A DNA stretch of 64,000 nucleotides from assembly GCA_030686995.1 (NCBI GenBank), contig CM060709.1, positions 125,952,373 through 126,016,372 on the forward strand. The letters run 5' to 3'. Position 1 is the first letter of the stretch. Every line of letters begins with the position of its first letter. This document shows positions 21,777 to 34,235 of the stretch, piece after piece. A model generated the notes under the pieces. The model was not told the DNA's origin and ran no database searches. It worked only from the letters and a program-made list of their open reading frames with translations. This DNA comes from Artemisia argyi. Taxonomy: Eukaryota > Streptophyta > Magnoliopsida > Asterales > Asteraceae. The position numbers and the translations under genes are program-made.

Positions 21777-23753
21777 TTGTCAGAGCTAACCCGGAAAAAC
21801 AGGAAGTTTGACTGGGGGAAAGATCAAGAGATAGCTTTCCAACTTTTGAAGAGAAAGTTGTGTGAAGTTCCGATCTTAACATTACCAGAGGAAAAGGATA
21901 ATTTTTTCGTCTACTGTGATGCTTCTCAAAGAGGTCTTGGAGCCGTATTAATGCAAAAAGATAAAGTAATCGCTTATGCATCACGACAACTCACGAAACA
22001 TGAAGAAAACTACACTACACATGATCTAGAATTAGGAGCAGTGGTGTTCGCTCTAAGAATATGGAGACATTATCTGTATGGCACTAAGTGTACGGTTTTC
22101 ACTGATCACAAAAGCCTACAGCATATTCTTGATCAAAAAGAGTTGAACATGAGACAACGTCGATGGGTAGAACTGCTTGCTGATTACGATTGTGAGATTC
22201 GTTATCATCTTGGAAAAGTTAACGTAGTAACAGATGCTTTGAGCCGAAAGGAACGAATTAAACCACTTAGAGTTAGGTCGTTAGTACTGACTCTTCATTC
22301 GAATCTACCTTCTCAAATACTCAAAGCCCAGAATGAAGCCCTCGAATTGAAGGATCGTAAACTTGAGAATTTACGAGGGATGGATAAGGCTTTCGAGATA
22401 AGTTCAGACGGAACTCGTTGTATTAAGGGTCGAAAATGGTTACCTTATCATGGTAACTTAAGGAACGTAATAATGCACGAGTGCCATAAATCTAAGTACT
22501 CCATTCACCCGGGATCTGACAAGATGTATCAAGATTTGAAGAAACACTATTGGTGGCCCGACATGAAGGCATCCATTGCCAGATATGTGGGCAGGTGTTT
22601 AACATGTTCTAGAGTAAAGGCTGAATGCCAAAAGCCATCCGGTTTATTGGAACAGCCTGAGATTCCCATTTGGAAGTGGGAAAGAATTACGATGGATTTT
22701 ATCACTAAACTACCTAGAACATTCAATGGGCATGCTGCTATTTGGGTAATAGTTGATCGCCTTACAATATCAGCACACTTCATTCCTATACGAGAAACAG
22801 ATGATATGGAAACCCTTGCTAGGTTGTACCTCAAGGAAATAGTTTCCCGACATGGTGTGCCAATATCTATTATATCGGATCATGATTCTCGCTTCATGTC
22901 CAGATTTTGGCAATCTATGCAAAAGGCCTTAGGTACTCAGATAGACATGAGTACGGCATATCATCCGCAAACCGATGGTCAAAGTGAAAGAACTATCCAA
23001 ACACTCGAGGATATGCTTCGAGCGTGTGCGATAGATTTTGGAAAAGGATGGGAGAAAACCTTGCCATTAGTAGAATTCTCGTATAACAATAGCTATCATG
23101 CTAGCATAAAAGCAGCACCGTATGAGGCACTTTATGGGAGAAAGTGTAGGTCTCCGGTCTGCTGGGCTGAAGTTGGAGAAGTGCAACTCACGGGTCCGAA
23201 AATAATCCATGAAACAAATGAGAAAATAGTTCAAATCCGACAACGCTTACAAGCTGCAAGGGACCGGCAAAAGAGTTATGCCGATATAAGACGTAAGCCT
23301 TTAGAATTTCAAGTCGGAGATAGGGTTATGTTGAAAGTTTCACCTAGGAAAGGTGTCTTTCATTTCGGAAAGCAAGGAAAGCTTAGTTCGAGATACATTG
23401 GACCTTTTAAGGTTTTAGAACGAATTGGTCCAGTGGCATACCGACTTGAATTACCGGATGAACTAAGTAATATACACGACACGTTTCACGTATCAAATCT
23501 TAAGAAGTGTTTATCGGACGAATCACTAGTTGTGCCTATTAACGAGCTTCAATTGGATGATAAGCTCAATTTCACTGAGGAACCAGTGGAAATTATGGAC
23601 CGAGAGGTCAAAAATCTAAAACATCACCGGATTCCTATCGTTAAGGTACGCTGGGACTCCCAAAGAGGACCAGAGTATACTTGGGAACGAGAGGATCAAA
23701 TCCATGCTAAATATCCCCATCTATTCACACCATCACATACTAACCATAGTTAA
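21777..23753 (+). CDS. RNase H, integrase and chromodomain of A pol (658-aa open segment)
   Basis: RNase H at about 40-155: YCDAS with D48, DLEL with E85, FTDH with D110, TDALSRK with D153. The integrase zinc-binding domain follows (H244, C274, C277), then the catalytic core with D307 (MDFITKLP), D368 and E404 (the SDxDSRF block reads SDHDSRF) and [19 protein letters not shown] lies in the C-terminal domain. A chromodomain-like tail at about 600-650 ([18 protein letters not shown]) is typical of the Tekay lineage, where it guides integration towards particular chromatin. No stop interrupts this part, though the polyprotein upstream is broken. The Met is not the natural start. Confidence 0.9.
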   Translation: MSELTRKNRKFDWGKDQEIAFQLLKRKLCEVPILTLPEEKDNFFVYCDASQRGLGAVLMQKDKVIAYASRQLTKHEENYTTHDLELGAVVFALRIWRHYLYGTKCTVFTDHKSLQHILDQKELNMRQRRWVELLADYDCEIRYHLGKVNVVTDALSRKERIKPLRVRSLVLTLHSNLPSQILKAQNEALELKDRKLENLRGMDKAFEISSDGTRCIKGRKWLPYHGNLRNVIMHECHKSKYSIHPGSDKMYQDLKKHYWWPDMKASIARYVGRCLTCSRVKAECQKPSGLLEQPEIPIWKWERITMDFITKLPRTFNGHAAIWVIVDRLTISAHFIPIRETDDMETLARLYLKEIVSRHGVPISIISDHDSRFMSRFWQSMQKALGTQIDMSTAYHPQTDGQSERTIQTLEDMLRACAIDFGKGWEKTLPLVEFSYNNSYHASIKAAPYEALYGRKCRSPVCWAEVGEVQLTGPKIIHETNEKIVQIRQRLQAARDRQKSYADIRRKPLEFQVGDRVMLKVSPRKGVFHFGKQGKLSSRYIGPFKVLERIGPVAYRLELPDELSNIHDTFHVSNLKKCLSDESLVVPINELQLDDKLNFTEEPVEIMDREVKNLKHHRIPIVKVRWDSQRGPEYTWEREDQIHAKYPHLFTPSHTNHS

Positions 23754-23771
23754 ATCTCGGGACGTGATTTT

Positions 23772-23788
23772 CTTTCAGGATGGGATAC
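23772..23788 (+). promoter_or_regulatory. Polypurine tract of A
   Basis: CAGGATGGGATAC lies directly before TGTCACAAACC, 35 bp after the pol stop and preceded by CTCGGGACGTGATTT. The same CTCGGGACGAGATTT string precedes B's PPT on its own strand. Confidence 0.55.
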
Positions 23789-26700
23789 TGTCACAAACCA
23801 CTAACTTCCCCTTAGGTTAGAATACCTTACTAACTCAGATTAGGCCCTCACTAGCACCCTAGGATTAGAAATGCCTTACTAACTTAACTTAGGCCCTTAT
23901 TAGAGCACACTAGGATTAGAAATTCCTATAGGATTTTCCTGAGTTAAATTTTTGCTTTAATATATCATTATAAGCTAACTAACCCTCAGACAAGCTAACG
24001 TATCCACCCATGCCAACCACTACTATGTTTACTTGATGTAAACAGCCCAGTATGTCAAGTCAAGGTAATAAACATATTTTCACTAAGAAAACTAGTACTA
24101 TACTACCCTATACTTGCTAGAAAACCCTAAATGCTCCTACGTGTTTACAATTTGCTTTAAAACCCTAACTGCCTATCTGAACTTACATGCAAAGTGCTTA
24201 GGACTTAGATATAAGTTAGAATAGATACCTTAGGATATATTAAAATGCTTAAGATATAGTACAACCCCTAGAAACTTAGGTACAAGTCATATAAGCACAA
24301 AACATTAATTAGGTCATAACTTCCCGAAACTAAGTCAAAACTAGGTTAAAACTTTACCATAAGCTACCATCACTTAGTATAAGCTACTAATAGTTACTAA
24401 ACATCATTAGGACCTTAATTAAAATACTAAAACATAGATAAAACCCTAAACACTTATAAAACAAAACTAGATTAAAACTTGACCTAAACACCTAAACTAT
24501 ACTACTTAAACACCTTAATATGGACAAGCTACCACCCTAGCACCTTAATATAACTAAGCTAGCACCCTAGCACCTCTAAGCACCCAAGAAAGTAGGTGAT
24601 GCACCTCCTTGGCTTGAACCGCCTCTCACGGCTTACCACCACCACAACCGGCCTAGACCTCAGCCTCTAGCTACCATAGCTTCTCCTTGTCACCTCCTAA
24701 ACATGCCACCAGCCCCCATAGCCCTGCTTGCTCATCCCTCCCCCTGCACGACACCTAGGCAGTCGTTCCATGCCAAACCGCCTCTACGCAACTATAAATA
24801 CCCCCCTCTCCTCTCATTCTTTCTCACACCTCTCCTCTCCCTCTCTACCTCTCATTTCTGTAATACTAAGTGGTTAGAAGCAATAGGAAGCAAGTAGCTA
24901 GGCCTTGGTTTGGTTGTGTTGTGTTTTGAAGTCGTGCGAGCCAAAGGAAACCCTAGAAACCTTAGCACCTTAGTTCAGCCCTCCCACGACCTAGGTAACC
25001 TTTACTTTACGTCCAATTAGTCTTAGAATAGGTTTAGATACTTAGTACATGCCTTAGATAGTCACTAGATTGCCATGCATGCATGTTTCCTTTCGTAGCC
25101 CTAGTTTTAGGTCGAATTGCATGTTTACGTGTTATATTGCTTTCCTACTTGATATAACTTGCATTATGTGACTTATTTAAACTTATATGAGTTAGTTATA
25201 AGCTTAGAAACTAGATTGCCATGCTAGAATTAGAATTATATGAATTTAGGACTATTTTTGCAAAATATTACATGCATAGGGGTATATATTGTAAATTCCT
25301 GAAACAATAAAGTTTAGGAACTGTTTTTGACATTTCCTAAAAGATATTAGTGTAAGGACCAAGTTTGCAATATATTAAACCTTAAAATAAACTAATAAAA
25401 CAAATATAAAACTAAAAGGACTAAAACTGCAAATAGTATAAACATAATGGTAAAAAGGGTAACTAATAGAAATTAGTATAATCTAGAAACTATATATGCT
25501 ATTTCTTTAAATATGATAGTTTAGGGACTAAATATGCAATAGTTAGAAAGTTATATGCCTATTTGTTATAAGTTTATAAGTTTAGGGTAGAAAACGTAAA
25601 TATATATATATATAAAAGGTAAAAATGGACTATTTTCAGAAAATATAAAAACCTATATAAGTTAGAAGCATAACACAATACCAGGGAGCTTCATGCGAGG
25701 AGTACTAAGTGGATATTTCGTTTTAACGAGTTTGTTGGGTTTACGAATTAAAGTGTCCTGACTCCTCGAACGATTATTGCATATACTTCTGAGATATGAT
25801 GGCCTGAACGGTGTTATGTTATAACTAAACCCTAATAACAACATAACTCATTAATATGAAACTTTGTGTGAGGAGTATTAACTTCTGAATTATGATGGCC
25901 CGAACGGTATTATGCTGATCACATAATAAAATAGTAGGGAGCTTCATGTGAGGAGTTATATACTTCTTTATTACAATGGCCCGAACAGTGTTATGTTATA
26001 TATAAAAACCTAAATACTAATTAGTTAAGAAAACCTAGACTAAGACTTGACATACGCACACCCACACTACCCCATGATACGTGAGTAAGTAGTCTAAACC
26101 CCTACTCAAACTAGCTAGAGACTCAGGTGAATTTTCATAGCCTCACACCCTTTTAAATGCTTTTTAAATGTTTTACAAACCCTGTGACGGGGATACATGC
26201 TTTAAAACTAAATACAAGTCTTTGCTCTGGTTATTGCACGAGTAAACTAACAGCTATCATTACACAACCCAAAATTCATGAATCTAATCGTTTGGAAGGT
26301 TTTATCCAAACGAACGCGAATATAGTTGATAGATCTATTGGAGTTTGACAACTCCCGTTGGTATTAACACCCCACTAGGTGGTACCAATAAGTACTATAT
26401 TTGAACCCCCTGAAGGTTTAACTTTGGCAAGTTATCCTTCCCATCCCCTCATGGTTTGGTTTGCAGACCCCATGACCCGGATCGTTAAATGTGTGGTTCA
26501 TGAGCTTAGTGAAATATTCCTTATTTCTAAAACTAACCCTTTTCCACACATAGAGTTTAAGCTGAACTCTGTGAAACTTGTATTTACTCTTTACTCTTTA
26601 AACCTATGACTCTCACTCAACATACGTGTTGACTAGGCACTATAGGAACCCTGGCACGGAGAACCACTCGACATGAGGACGTCCAGAATAGTTATCATTC

Positions 26701-26914
26701 ATCAATTTTGTGTCATAAAACGTATCTTAGGGACATCTCTTTTGGTAAAAGTATATCTTTTACTATAAAAACTCTGATTAATAAATGAATGATAACAACC
26801 TTTTTCAAAAACGTCTCTTTTCGAGTCGTTTTCTATTATCTTGTCTTTGTTTCCATGGGTAATGCCCCAAACATTTCATCCGCTGCGATCAGTGCAAAAA
26901 ATGGGGGTGTTACA
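23789..26914 (+). mobile_element. Element A, 3' LTR (3126 bp, uninterrupted)
   Basis: From TGTCACAAACC to GGGGGTGTTACA. It serves as the reference for the split 5' LTR. TATA box at 24792-24800; repeat array at 25665-26000. Short frames inside (24703, 25662, 26157, 26379) have counterparts only in other LTR copies and are not genes. Directly right of it begins B's LTR in the opposite orientation. Confidence 0.92.
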
Positions 26915-27283
26915 ACACCGTTCGGGCCATCATAATCCAGAATTACATACTTCTCACATGAAGTTCCCTAGTATTGTGTTATTAAACACAACACCGTTCG
27001 GGCCATCATAATTCAGAAGTACATAACCCTCACATGAAGCTCCCTAGTATTGCGTTATGTTATCAAGTACTAGATTAAATATAATGTATCACCGTTCGGG
27101 CTATCATATCTCAGAAGTATATGCAATAATCGTTCGAGGAGTTGGGGCACTTTAATTCTTAAACCCAACAAACTCGTCAAAACGAAATATCCACATAGTA
27201 CTCCTTGCATGAAGTTCCCTAGTATTGCGATACATTATATAAAAAAGATAGTACCTTTTTAATATTAATACTTTTTATTATTA

Positions 27284-27288
<5 letters not shown>

Positions 27289-27356
<68 letters not shown>
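27289..27356. repeat. (AT)n microsatellite in LTR1 of B
   Basis: Pure AT dinucleotides. Equivalent tracts in LTR2 (35790-35862 and 35897-35939) and LTR3 (about 44352-44378 and 44411-44445) differ in length, which accounts for much of the LTR length variation. Confidence 0.95.
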
Positions 27357-27359
<3 letters not shown>

Positions 27360-27949
27360 TTATTAAGTTTTAACTAATTGCATATATACCTCTATAGTAT
27401 AACTTTAGTATAATGTCATTTTTAACCCCTTAAGTTATTAGTTTTAAAAAATTACGATATATACCCCATGCAAGTTAAGCGTTACGAAACTAGTCCTTTT
27501 TTTTATGAAAAGTATATTTTTATGTTTTAAAAGAGATTTTTAAGGTTTATGTTTATTTTAAAAGAGTATTTAAGCTTATAAAACTTATTTAAAAACTTAC
27601 TTGACCGAAGGTTTAGACTCGCGAGGGGTTTCGGGTCTCGCGGTAAGAAAAGGACACGAAAATGTTTTAACACTACGTTTTTTCGGCTCCTAAGCTTCCT
27701 ATACTCTCCATGCTACAATGTGCGTCGGACCAGAATTTTAGAGGTGAAGAATGAGATGGTGTGGTTTGGAATGGGGTGTCATCGTGGGATATTTATAGGG
27801 TGGTTTTGGAGTGGTGGCCAAGTAATAGTGGGTGGTGGCATGAGGAGGAGGGGATGACTAAGCTAGGTTGGCTATGTAGTGACAAAGGTGAGCTACGGTA
27901 GTAGCTAGGGTGATGTGGAGGTTTACTTGGTGATTAAGGAAGATGACTA

Positions 27950-28705
27950 GGTTTGGTTTACTTAGGGTTTAAGGAAAAGGGTGAGGTGAGGGTGACGGTG
28001 TGATGATTGTGTTTGCTTAGGGTTTAAGAAAAGGGTGACGGGGTAGTGAGGTAAGGGTGATGGAGGTGTAGTGGTGTTTGTTTAGGGTTTAAGTAAGGTG
28101 GTGAGGGTGGTGAAGTGAGGGTGACGGGGTGGGGATAGTTGTTGGTGGTGGTTGCTTGTGGTGTTTATGGTGGGTCGAGACACAGTAGCGAGGGAAAGAC
28201 AAGGAAGAAGGAAAACAAAATAGTTTTGGTTTTGAGTTTCAAAAAGGGTCAAGTTGGTTTGGTTTTGGGTCGACTCAAAGAAAACAGAAAGTGGTGTTTT
28301 GGGTTTGTTTACTCGACCAGGAAGAAAGAATGAAAGAAAAATGGGTTTTGGTTTTTAAAAGGGTCTCATTTGGTTTAGTTTTGGGTCGAATCACAAAAAA
28401 AAAAGAAGGAACAAAAACGGTGTTTGGGTTTGCTTTGATGGTTCGAACAAGAAGAAAGCAAAAGAAGTGTGGTTTGGTTTTGGTTTTAAAAATGGTCAAA
28501 GTTGGTTTGGGTTTGACGCAAGGCAGTAGCAAAAGAAAGTAAAATGGTTTTTGTAAAAATGGTTTTTGGTTTTGTAATAAAAGGGTATGTTGGGTTTAAG
28601 GAAACAAGGAAAAAGAAAATGGTTTTTGGTTGTCTTTGGGTTGACGCACAGAAAAAAGAAGGAAGAAAACAAAATATAGTTTTGGTTTGTTTTGAGTTTT
28701 TGCAT
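27950..28705. repeat. Degenerate G/T-rich repeats with telobox-like motifs in B LTR1
   Basis: From 27958 to about 28135, three loose units of 55-65 bp each carry TTAGGGTTTAAG (reverse complement of the AAACCCTAA telobox) and GTGAGGGTGACGG. From 28190 to 28705, roughly 80-bp units of TTGGTTTTGGGT and AAAGAAAGCAAAA type follow. They give Lys/Phe-rich chance frames on both strands, which I do not call genes. Copies lie in LTR2 (about 36520-37266) and, partly deleted, in LTR3. Confidence 0.7.
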
Positions 28706-28791
28706 GTTACTAGTTATTAAGAAAGAAATAAATCTAAGTTTTTATCGGTTTTTAAGGCTAGTTCGCGGTGTTTATTAAACTAGTATGGGGG

Positions 28792-28799
28792 TATATATA
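28792..28799 (-). promoter_or_regulatory. TATA box of B LTR1
   Basis: Minus strand CCTATATATACCCC, about 600 bp into the LTR. The same site is present in LTR2 (37353-37360) and LTR3 (46044-46051). Confidence 0.5.
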
Positions 28800-30600
28800 G
28801 GGGGCGTTTTAGACTTTCACACGGACTTATTAAGGTGGTCGGGTTTCGTAATTTATTAGGTTAGTTTTATAGCTTTTAAACTTGACGTAAAAAGGGTACT
28901 TTAGGTGGTGTTAATAGTTATTAGTTAGGTTTTAATAAAAATATAGTTTTTAAGTTATCGTACTAAGTATTTATATTATGAGTTTTAAAGTAAGTATATT
29001 AGAGTAAGTTTAATTTTATTATTAAAGTATTATGGTATTATAATATTTATTTTACGATAGGTATATTTAGGTTTATTATTATGGTTTATATTAATATTAG
29101 GTTTTTACGTATTAAGTGGTTTAATATGTTATATTAGTTGGGGTTTTATAATAGAGATTTTTACGGTTCGTGTTTTAGGGTTTAGTATTTCGTTATATTA
29201 TATTATAGTTATTAGGGTTTCGTGAGAAACCTATTTATTAGAGGTTTATTAGTATTTTAGCATATTAATGTAAGGGTTTTACTTGACATACTATACCGGT
29301 GTTTGCGCAGGCATGTCTAGTTAGTTTAAAAAGCAAAAATTTTATAGTAAAAATACCTGGTGTGGAGATAGCATGGATGAAAATTACGGGTTGTGACAGT
29401 CTCACCTCCTTGGAGAAAATCTCGTCCCGAGATTTAGTTAAATGTAGGAGTAGAAGGAGAACGAGTTGACGATTCGAGAAAGAGAAAGTGATACGAACAG
29501 AAGAATAGGAGTTGTACAAACGGAATAAGAGGTGTTTGTACATGTGCCAGATACTTAGACTCATTTGTTTATATTCTTTTACTCACAAGTAGAGGCGTCC
29601 CAATTCTTGTAAGTAAGAGTTTATAAATTCATGGTCCATTAATTTTTAATTTTCTTATTAAAATGAAAAAGCGTCCTGATTCATCTTAATAAGATAATTA
29701 TAAATTATCCTTAAATAGTATCGGTGGAAAAGGAAGAGGGTTGACCACACTTAAGGAAATGTGGTACGAGAGTGTTTTGAGAGACTAGACAAGTGTTTTG
29801 ACTCGGAGTTTATGAAACTTGATGGGAATGATCCGTAAAGTTGAGAAAAACATTGTGGGACTTACAATGTTTTGAGGAAGGGTTTAGAGATCGGAGGCCT
29901 GTAGGTTATGGGCCCACTGGCTAGACATGGGTTATCAGCATTAGCCATGTTAATAACTCAGGTCTCTAGTGTTGTAGTACTACTGTGAACAACTAGTTGC
30001 CGGATGGCATCCTGAGTTATGGCTTTGCAAGATAACACCAGATTAGGAGAATAATATCATAAGTCAGTCATAATGAGGATTACAAAAACTCTGACTTAGA
30101 TATTCTTACAAGTTCTAGCTAAATAGAAACTTGTGAAATGACGATAAGTACAAGTTCTAACTCCTAGAACATTGTCGGATGAGGTAGGGAAAGAGTATAG
30201 AGTAGGAAAAATAGAGTGAAGAATGACGGAGGAACGAAACGAAAGGATGGGAGGAAGTGAAGAAGTGAAAAGGAAGGAAGGAAGGCGAGGGATGAAATAG
30301 GAAAGTACGGAGGAGTAGAGAATAACGAAAAAGTAGGATTTAAATTGGAAGAGTAAGGAAAGATGAAGGAGTAGAATACCTGGAAGGATGGTATCCTAAG
30401 GAGGATTAGATGCACTAGATTCTCACGAAGTTTGTTTTCCCCCTAAGGTTCTCGGTATAATTCTTAAGGAATTATCTAGTTTTCTAAAGATACCCCTAAA
30501 ATCTAAAGGTGATACTTTTGACCTATGTTGTCTATCCTATGTCCTAAGTACTTAAAACCGGGTAGGGTAATATCCATAGCATTTTCCTAGTGGGATTCTA

Positions 30601-32186
30601 ATGGTTAACATGAGGTTCGAGAATACTCTCTACGAATACTTCCTTGGTCAACGCCTTGCTTTTCCTGTTGTTGATTATTATGTTCGCAATGCGTGGGCTA
30701 AGTATGGTTTACAAAAGGTTATGATGAATGCTAAGGGTTTCTTTTTCTTCAAGTTTTCTTCAAAGAAAGGTGTTGATGATGTCCTTGATAATGGTCCTTG
30801 GTTGATTCGTAATGTCCCTATTATACTTAAACCATGGACATTGAACACCAACTTGCTTTAAGAGGATTTGACTAACATTCCGGTGTGGGTTAAATTCCAT
30901 GATGTTCCTTTAGCTATGTTCTCTGATGATGGGCTTAGCCTTCTTGCTACAGTAATTGGGACGCCCAAAAGGTTAGATGCCTTTACTAGTCAAATGTGCA
31001 AGGAATCTTAGGGTCGGAGTAGCTTTGCTAGGTGTATGATTGAAGTAAAATCGAATGAGGTACTAAAGGACAGTCTCACTGTTGAGATTCCTCTACTTGA
31101 TGGTACGGGTTCGACTATTGAAAAGATCCGGGTAGAATATGAGTGGAAACCGCCTCGCTGTGATAAATGTAAGGTATTTGGACATACTTTGGTTGTGTGC
31201 CCTAAGGTTGTCATAGCGAATGCTCAACCTACTATGAATGCAAGTGATGGTTTTCAGCCTGTTAACAATAAAAAGAAGGGAAAGCATGTTGCTTCGAATT
31301 CGGGTCGAGGAGGTTTTACCAAACCTGTGGTGGGAAAGCATTTTGAATATCAGCCCAAAAAGACTCTTCCTGAATCAAAGAAAGCTAATGTCAGTAAGAA
31401 GAAGGCTTCTGATGTGACTAGTACGAGTGGAACCAAGATCACTACTTCTAATCAGTTTGATGCTCTTAATATGGATGATACAGATGGTTTTGGTATTCCT
31501 AAGGTTGTTACTAACAAGGATGTGGATGCTGGCTGTACAATGGAAGTTAATAAGGATGAGTCGGTTACGACTGGTACTACTTCACAAGTCCCTCTTGTGA
31601 GTGATATGCAAGAACCGCTTGTGAGTGATTCTATGGGAACAATGGAAGGTGGTTCTACTCCTATTGTTGAGAAAATTAGTAAGCTTGAAAAGCTGCTGAT
31701 TGATGGGAAAGCTACTCTTGTGGATGATGCTGGTCATCCTATTCCGTCTACCTCTGTCACTAAGAGGGCTAACCCATTTTCAAAAGTGGGTGAGGTTGTG
31801 GTTTCGGATAGTGATGAGGAGGAGGTTCTTAACACGTTCGATGAATCAGCAAATCTTTTTGGTGGTGGTCATGAGCGTGAAGATGAGTATGACTATGATG
31901 ATTATTCGAAGCAAATTTATGATCCTCCAGGGGAATTGGATGCTCTTAATGCCATTTATGGTTTTAATCTCCAAGGTCGTAGGAAGTAGTTTATCTTTTG
32001 TCAGAGTCACTACTATCATGTGAGTAATGGTTTGTTTTCTTGTTTTGAAAATAGGAAGTATCTTGTTATGTAAGCTTTTCGTCTATGTAACGGGCTGAGA
32101 TATGGGATTCACCCATATCCGTTGTACTTAAACGTTTTTTGGAGTAATATATTTACCGGGTCGTTGACCTTTTACCCAAAAAAAAA
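30601..32186 (+). pseudogene. 5'-truncated, ORF2-less LINE remnant (DUF4283-type ORF1), copy 1
   Basis: Antisense to B. One frame runs 30601-31989 with two stops (TAA at 30859, TAG near 31009). It begins inside a DUF4283-like RNA-binding domain (RFENTLYEYFLGQRLAFPVV, GFFFFKFSSKKGVDDVLDNGPW, IPVWVKFHDVPL), then KPPRCDKCKVFGHTLVVCPK, a CX2CX4HX4C zinc knuckle. A Lys/Ser-rich, then acidic C-terminal tail follows to residue 463. This is ORF1 of plant L1-type LINEs. About 190 bp after the stop comes a run of nine A's (32178-32186), after GGTCGTTGACCTTTTACCC, which looks like a LINE 3' end. No endonuclease/RT ORF lies between. A possible 7-bp flank repeat ATTCTAA is weak. Dead at the protein level. 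Confidence 0.8.
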
Positions 32187-33769
32187 CCTTAAATTCTAAA
32201 CCTAGTTCTATAAAGTTAGGGTAGGCTCGGGGTATCCTAAAGGTATATTATTCCTAGGGGTTTCCAAATCCTTAAAGTCTTATGGGAAATCCTAATAAGG
32301 GTAGGTCACTTCTAAAACTAAGTGTGGGTGAACTATATCCTCAAAAGGGTTTGTTCCTATTTCCTATCCTATTACTAAACTTGATGCTAAAGGCTTAGGG
32401 TTCTAGGTTGGTGATGTTCTAATCTAATCCGATGTTAATCCTAAGTTTCCTATTGTATCCTAAAGGTTTCTAATCTAATTCTAATATCCTTGATACCAAG
32501 TATAATTCTTATCCTAAACTAAATCCTAAAGATGTTTTCCTAGTTTCTACCTATCGGGGTTTTAGTTCAGTTTCTAACCTAATTAATCCTCAAAGGTTTC
32601 TAAACCTAGGTTTTCCTAAGGGCATCCTAAAATTATTTCTAACCTAAATATGGGGATCCTAAGGGTTTTCTGAGGGGGAAAACTACTTCGAGAATCATAC
32701 TGATCTAGGGGAGTGGGAAGTAAAGAGGGAAGAATAGAATTATGCTCGTACATAATACCATTATATACTTGCATAGAGGAGTAGTTAGGGGAAGACTCTC
32801 TAACTAGGGGAAACTAAGAAGTTTTGGAGGAATGGGGATTAAAGACGGAGGAAGGGTAGTTTTAGGGAGGAGTTGTAACTCATAACATACAATGTCATGA
32901 ATTAAGGAATGAAATCATAATCGCATAAGGTCATAAATAACTTGTCCTAACTAGAAGTTTAACAAGTATCTCTATTTATGCCATATGTGATTAGGAAAGA
33001 TGGAGGTTTTGGGCAAATTGCCGGTTATGAAAATGGAAATGGAGTTTTTGTGGGAAAGAGGGTGTTTATAGGGAGTGGATTTGTTTGTCGGAGCCCACTT
33101 TATCAGCACTTACTAACTACACAAAGGGTAATATCCTAGGTTTAACCTAATAATGCCTAAAGTTCAAGAACAATATTCTTAAAGAATATTCTTCTATCCT
33201 ATGAGGTGTTGGGTTCTAGGGTGTCAAAACTACCTAATCTAAATTCCTAAGGGTTGTAAGTAATAGCTTTTTGGTAGTATTACTTATGGGGTATAATATA
33301 ACAAGTACCTAACTTGTTATATTTCCTAAGGGTGGGAAATTTTCCTAGGGTTTAGGGTATTCTAAGGTATCCTAATAAGGTTTCTATCCTAAAAAGTACT
33401 TAAGGGTTTATAACTAAGGCAAATTATCTTAACCTATCCTATATGCATCCTAGTTAGTACCATTATGTATAGTACGTATCCTAGGATGGAATTCTAACAT
33501 AAGGCAACTAAAGTGTTCTAAGATTATCTAATACCTAAAGTCATAAGGACTTCCTATATCTAAGTGGGTAAGTGGTTGGTTATTATCTATTTTCTAGGGC
33601 ATAAATCCTATTGGGTTTCTACCTAACTATCGCTATGACCTTTTTCTATCTCTAATAAAAGGTCAGTAAAGGGTTTTCCTAATCCTAAATCTAATTTTTC
33701 CTAGGGTTCTAAGTGTGTCCTAAGGGAAGTACTAAGGTATAGGGTGGTTTCCTAAATATTCTAAGTTTA

Positions 33770-34006
33770 CTACTTAAGTAAGTGTGATAAAGTGTGTACG
33801 GGTCTCCTAAGTAACATTGATCCTTCGGGTATAAAGAACCTTTCGGGATCACATGTCGGTGAGGGTAGTATTGGGGTAATAATGGGAGGATAAGAAATAG
33901 TGGGAAAATAGAGTTTTGAGAGAAAATCTAGTACATTCGGAGAGGGTAGAGTAGTCTCCGGATGTAAACTAGATGAGACGGGGGTAGAGTAGTAGGGTGT
34001 AGACAT
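33770..34006 (-). CDS. Small ORF near the 5' end of B (78 aa), uncertain
   Basis: Pro/Ser-rich frame in the position of A's leader ORF, retained unchanged in both internal blocks (second copy 42331-42567). I see no alignable motif shared with A's leader beyond composition. It may be a chance frame. Confidence 0.2.
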   Translation of the reverse strand: MSTPYYSTPVSSSLHPETTLPSPNVLDFLSKLYFPTISYPPIITPILPSPTCDPERFFIPEGSMLLRRPVHTLSHLLK

Positions 34007-34020
34007 AGATAATAATAGAA

Positions 34021-34110
34021 ATAATATGCAGCAGTTAAGCAGTTAAGTAGTTAAGCAGTTAAGCAGATAAGCAGTTAAGCAGTTAAGTAGTTAAGCAGTT
34101 AAGTACTATA
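34021..34110. repeat. Minisatellite downstream of the PBS in B, copy 1
   Basis: About eight units of 9-10 bp (AGCAGTTA, AGTAGTTA, AGCAGATA variants). The second copy is at 42582-42671. It sits where A and C have their own minisatellites. Confidence 0.85.
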
Positions 34111-34235
34111 CTAACCTGTAGCCTATGTTGTTACGGAGGATGGCTGTGGCACTGAGGACTTTCTCGGGTTTAAGAAAATTAGTTGTAGTTTAGGTTTTGA
34201 CTTTGTTCTCTACAATTGAAGCTCTGATGCCAATA

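Larger units (their letters stand above)
26915..29398 (-). mobile_element. Element B, LTR1 (right part; rest beyond A and the window)
   Basis: Matches LTR2 (about 35490-37959) and ends GGGTTGTGACA at 29398. Contents: repeat-array units at 26915-27240, an (AT)n tract at 27289-27356, a minus-strand TATA box at 28792-28799 (CTATATATAC), and repetitive G/T-rich sequence at 27950-28700. A is inserted exactly at its left edge here. No gene. Confidence 0.88.
29399..34235 (-). mobile_element. Element B, internal block 1 (no gag-pol)
   Basis: 4837 bp between LTR1 and LTR2. On the minus strand it starts with a PBS-like TTGGCATCAGAGC (34220-34232) and ends with a PPT-like AAGGAGGTGAGAC (29399-29411), preceded by the CTCGGGACGAGATTT string also seen in A. 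No gag, protease, RT or integrase is detectable, so B is a large non-autonomous derivative. 30420-30600 and 32190-33770 are decayed short repeats rich in TCCTAAGGG and TCTAATCCTAA; 32690-33110 and 29420-30410 show nothing recognisable. Confidence 0.8.

Noticed and set aside
28139..28705. Lys/Phe-rich frames on both strands (also 36700-37266 and 45207-45553)
   Set aside because: Composition artefacts of G/T-rich LTR repeats. Overlapping frames on both strands and frameshifts in LTR3 argue against coding.
30601..31989. Zinc-knuckle/DUF4283 protein as a host gene
   Set aside because: The domain set, two shared stops, the A run and the LINE-like 3' end all fit a LINE ORF1 remnant. It also lies inside a retrotransposon and is copied with it.
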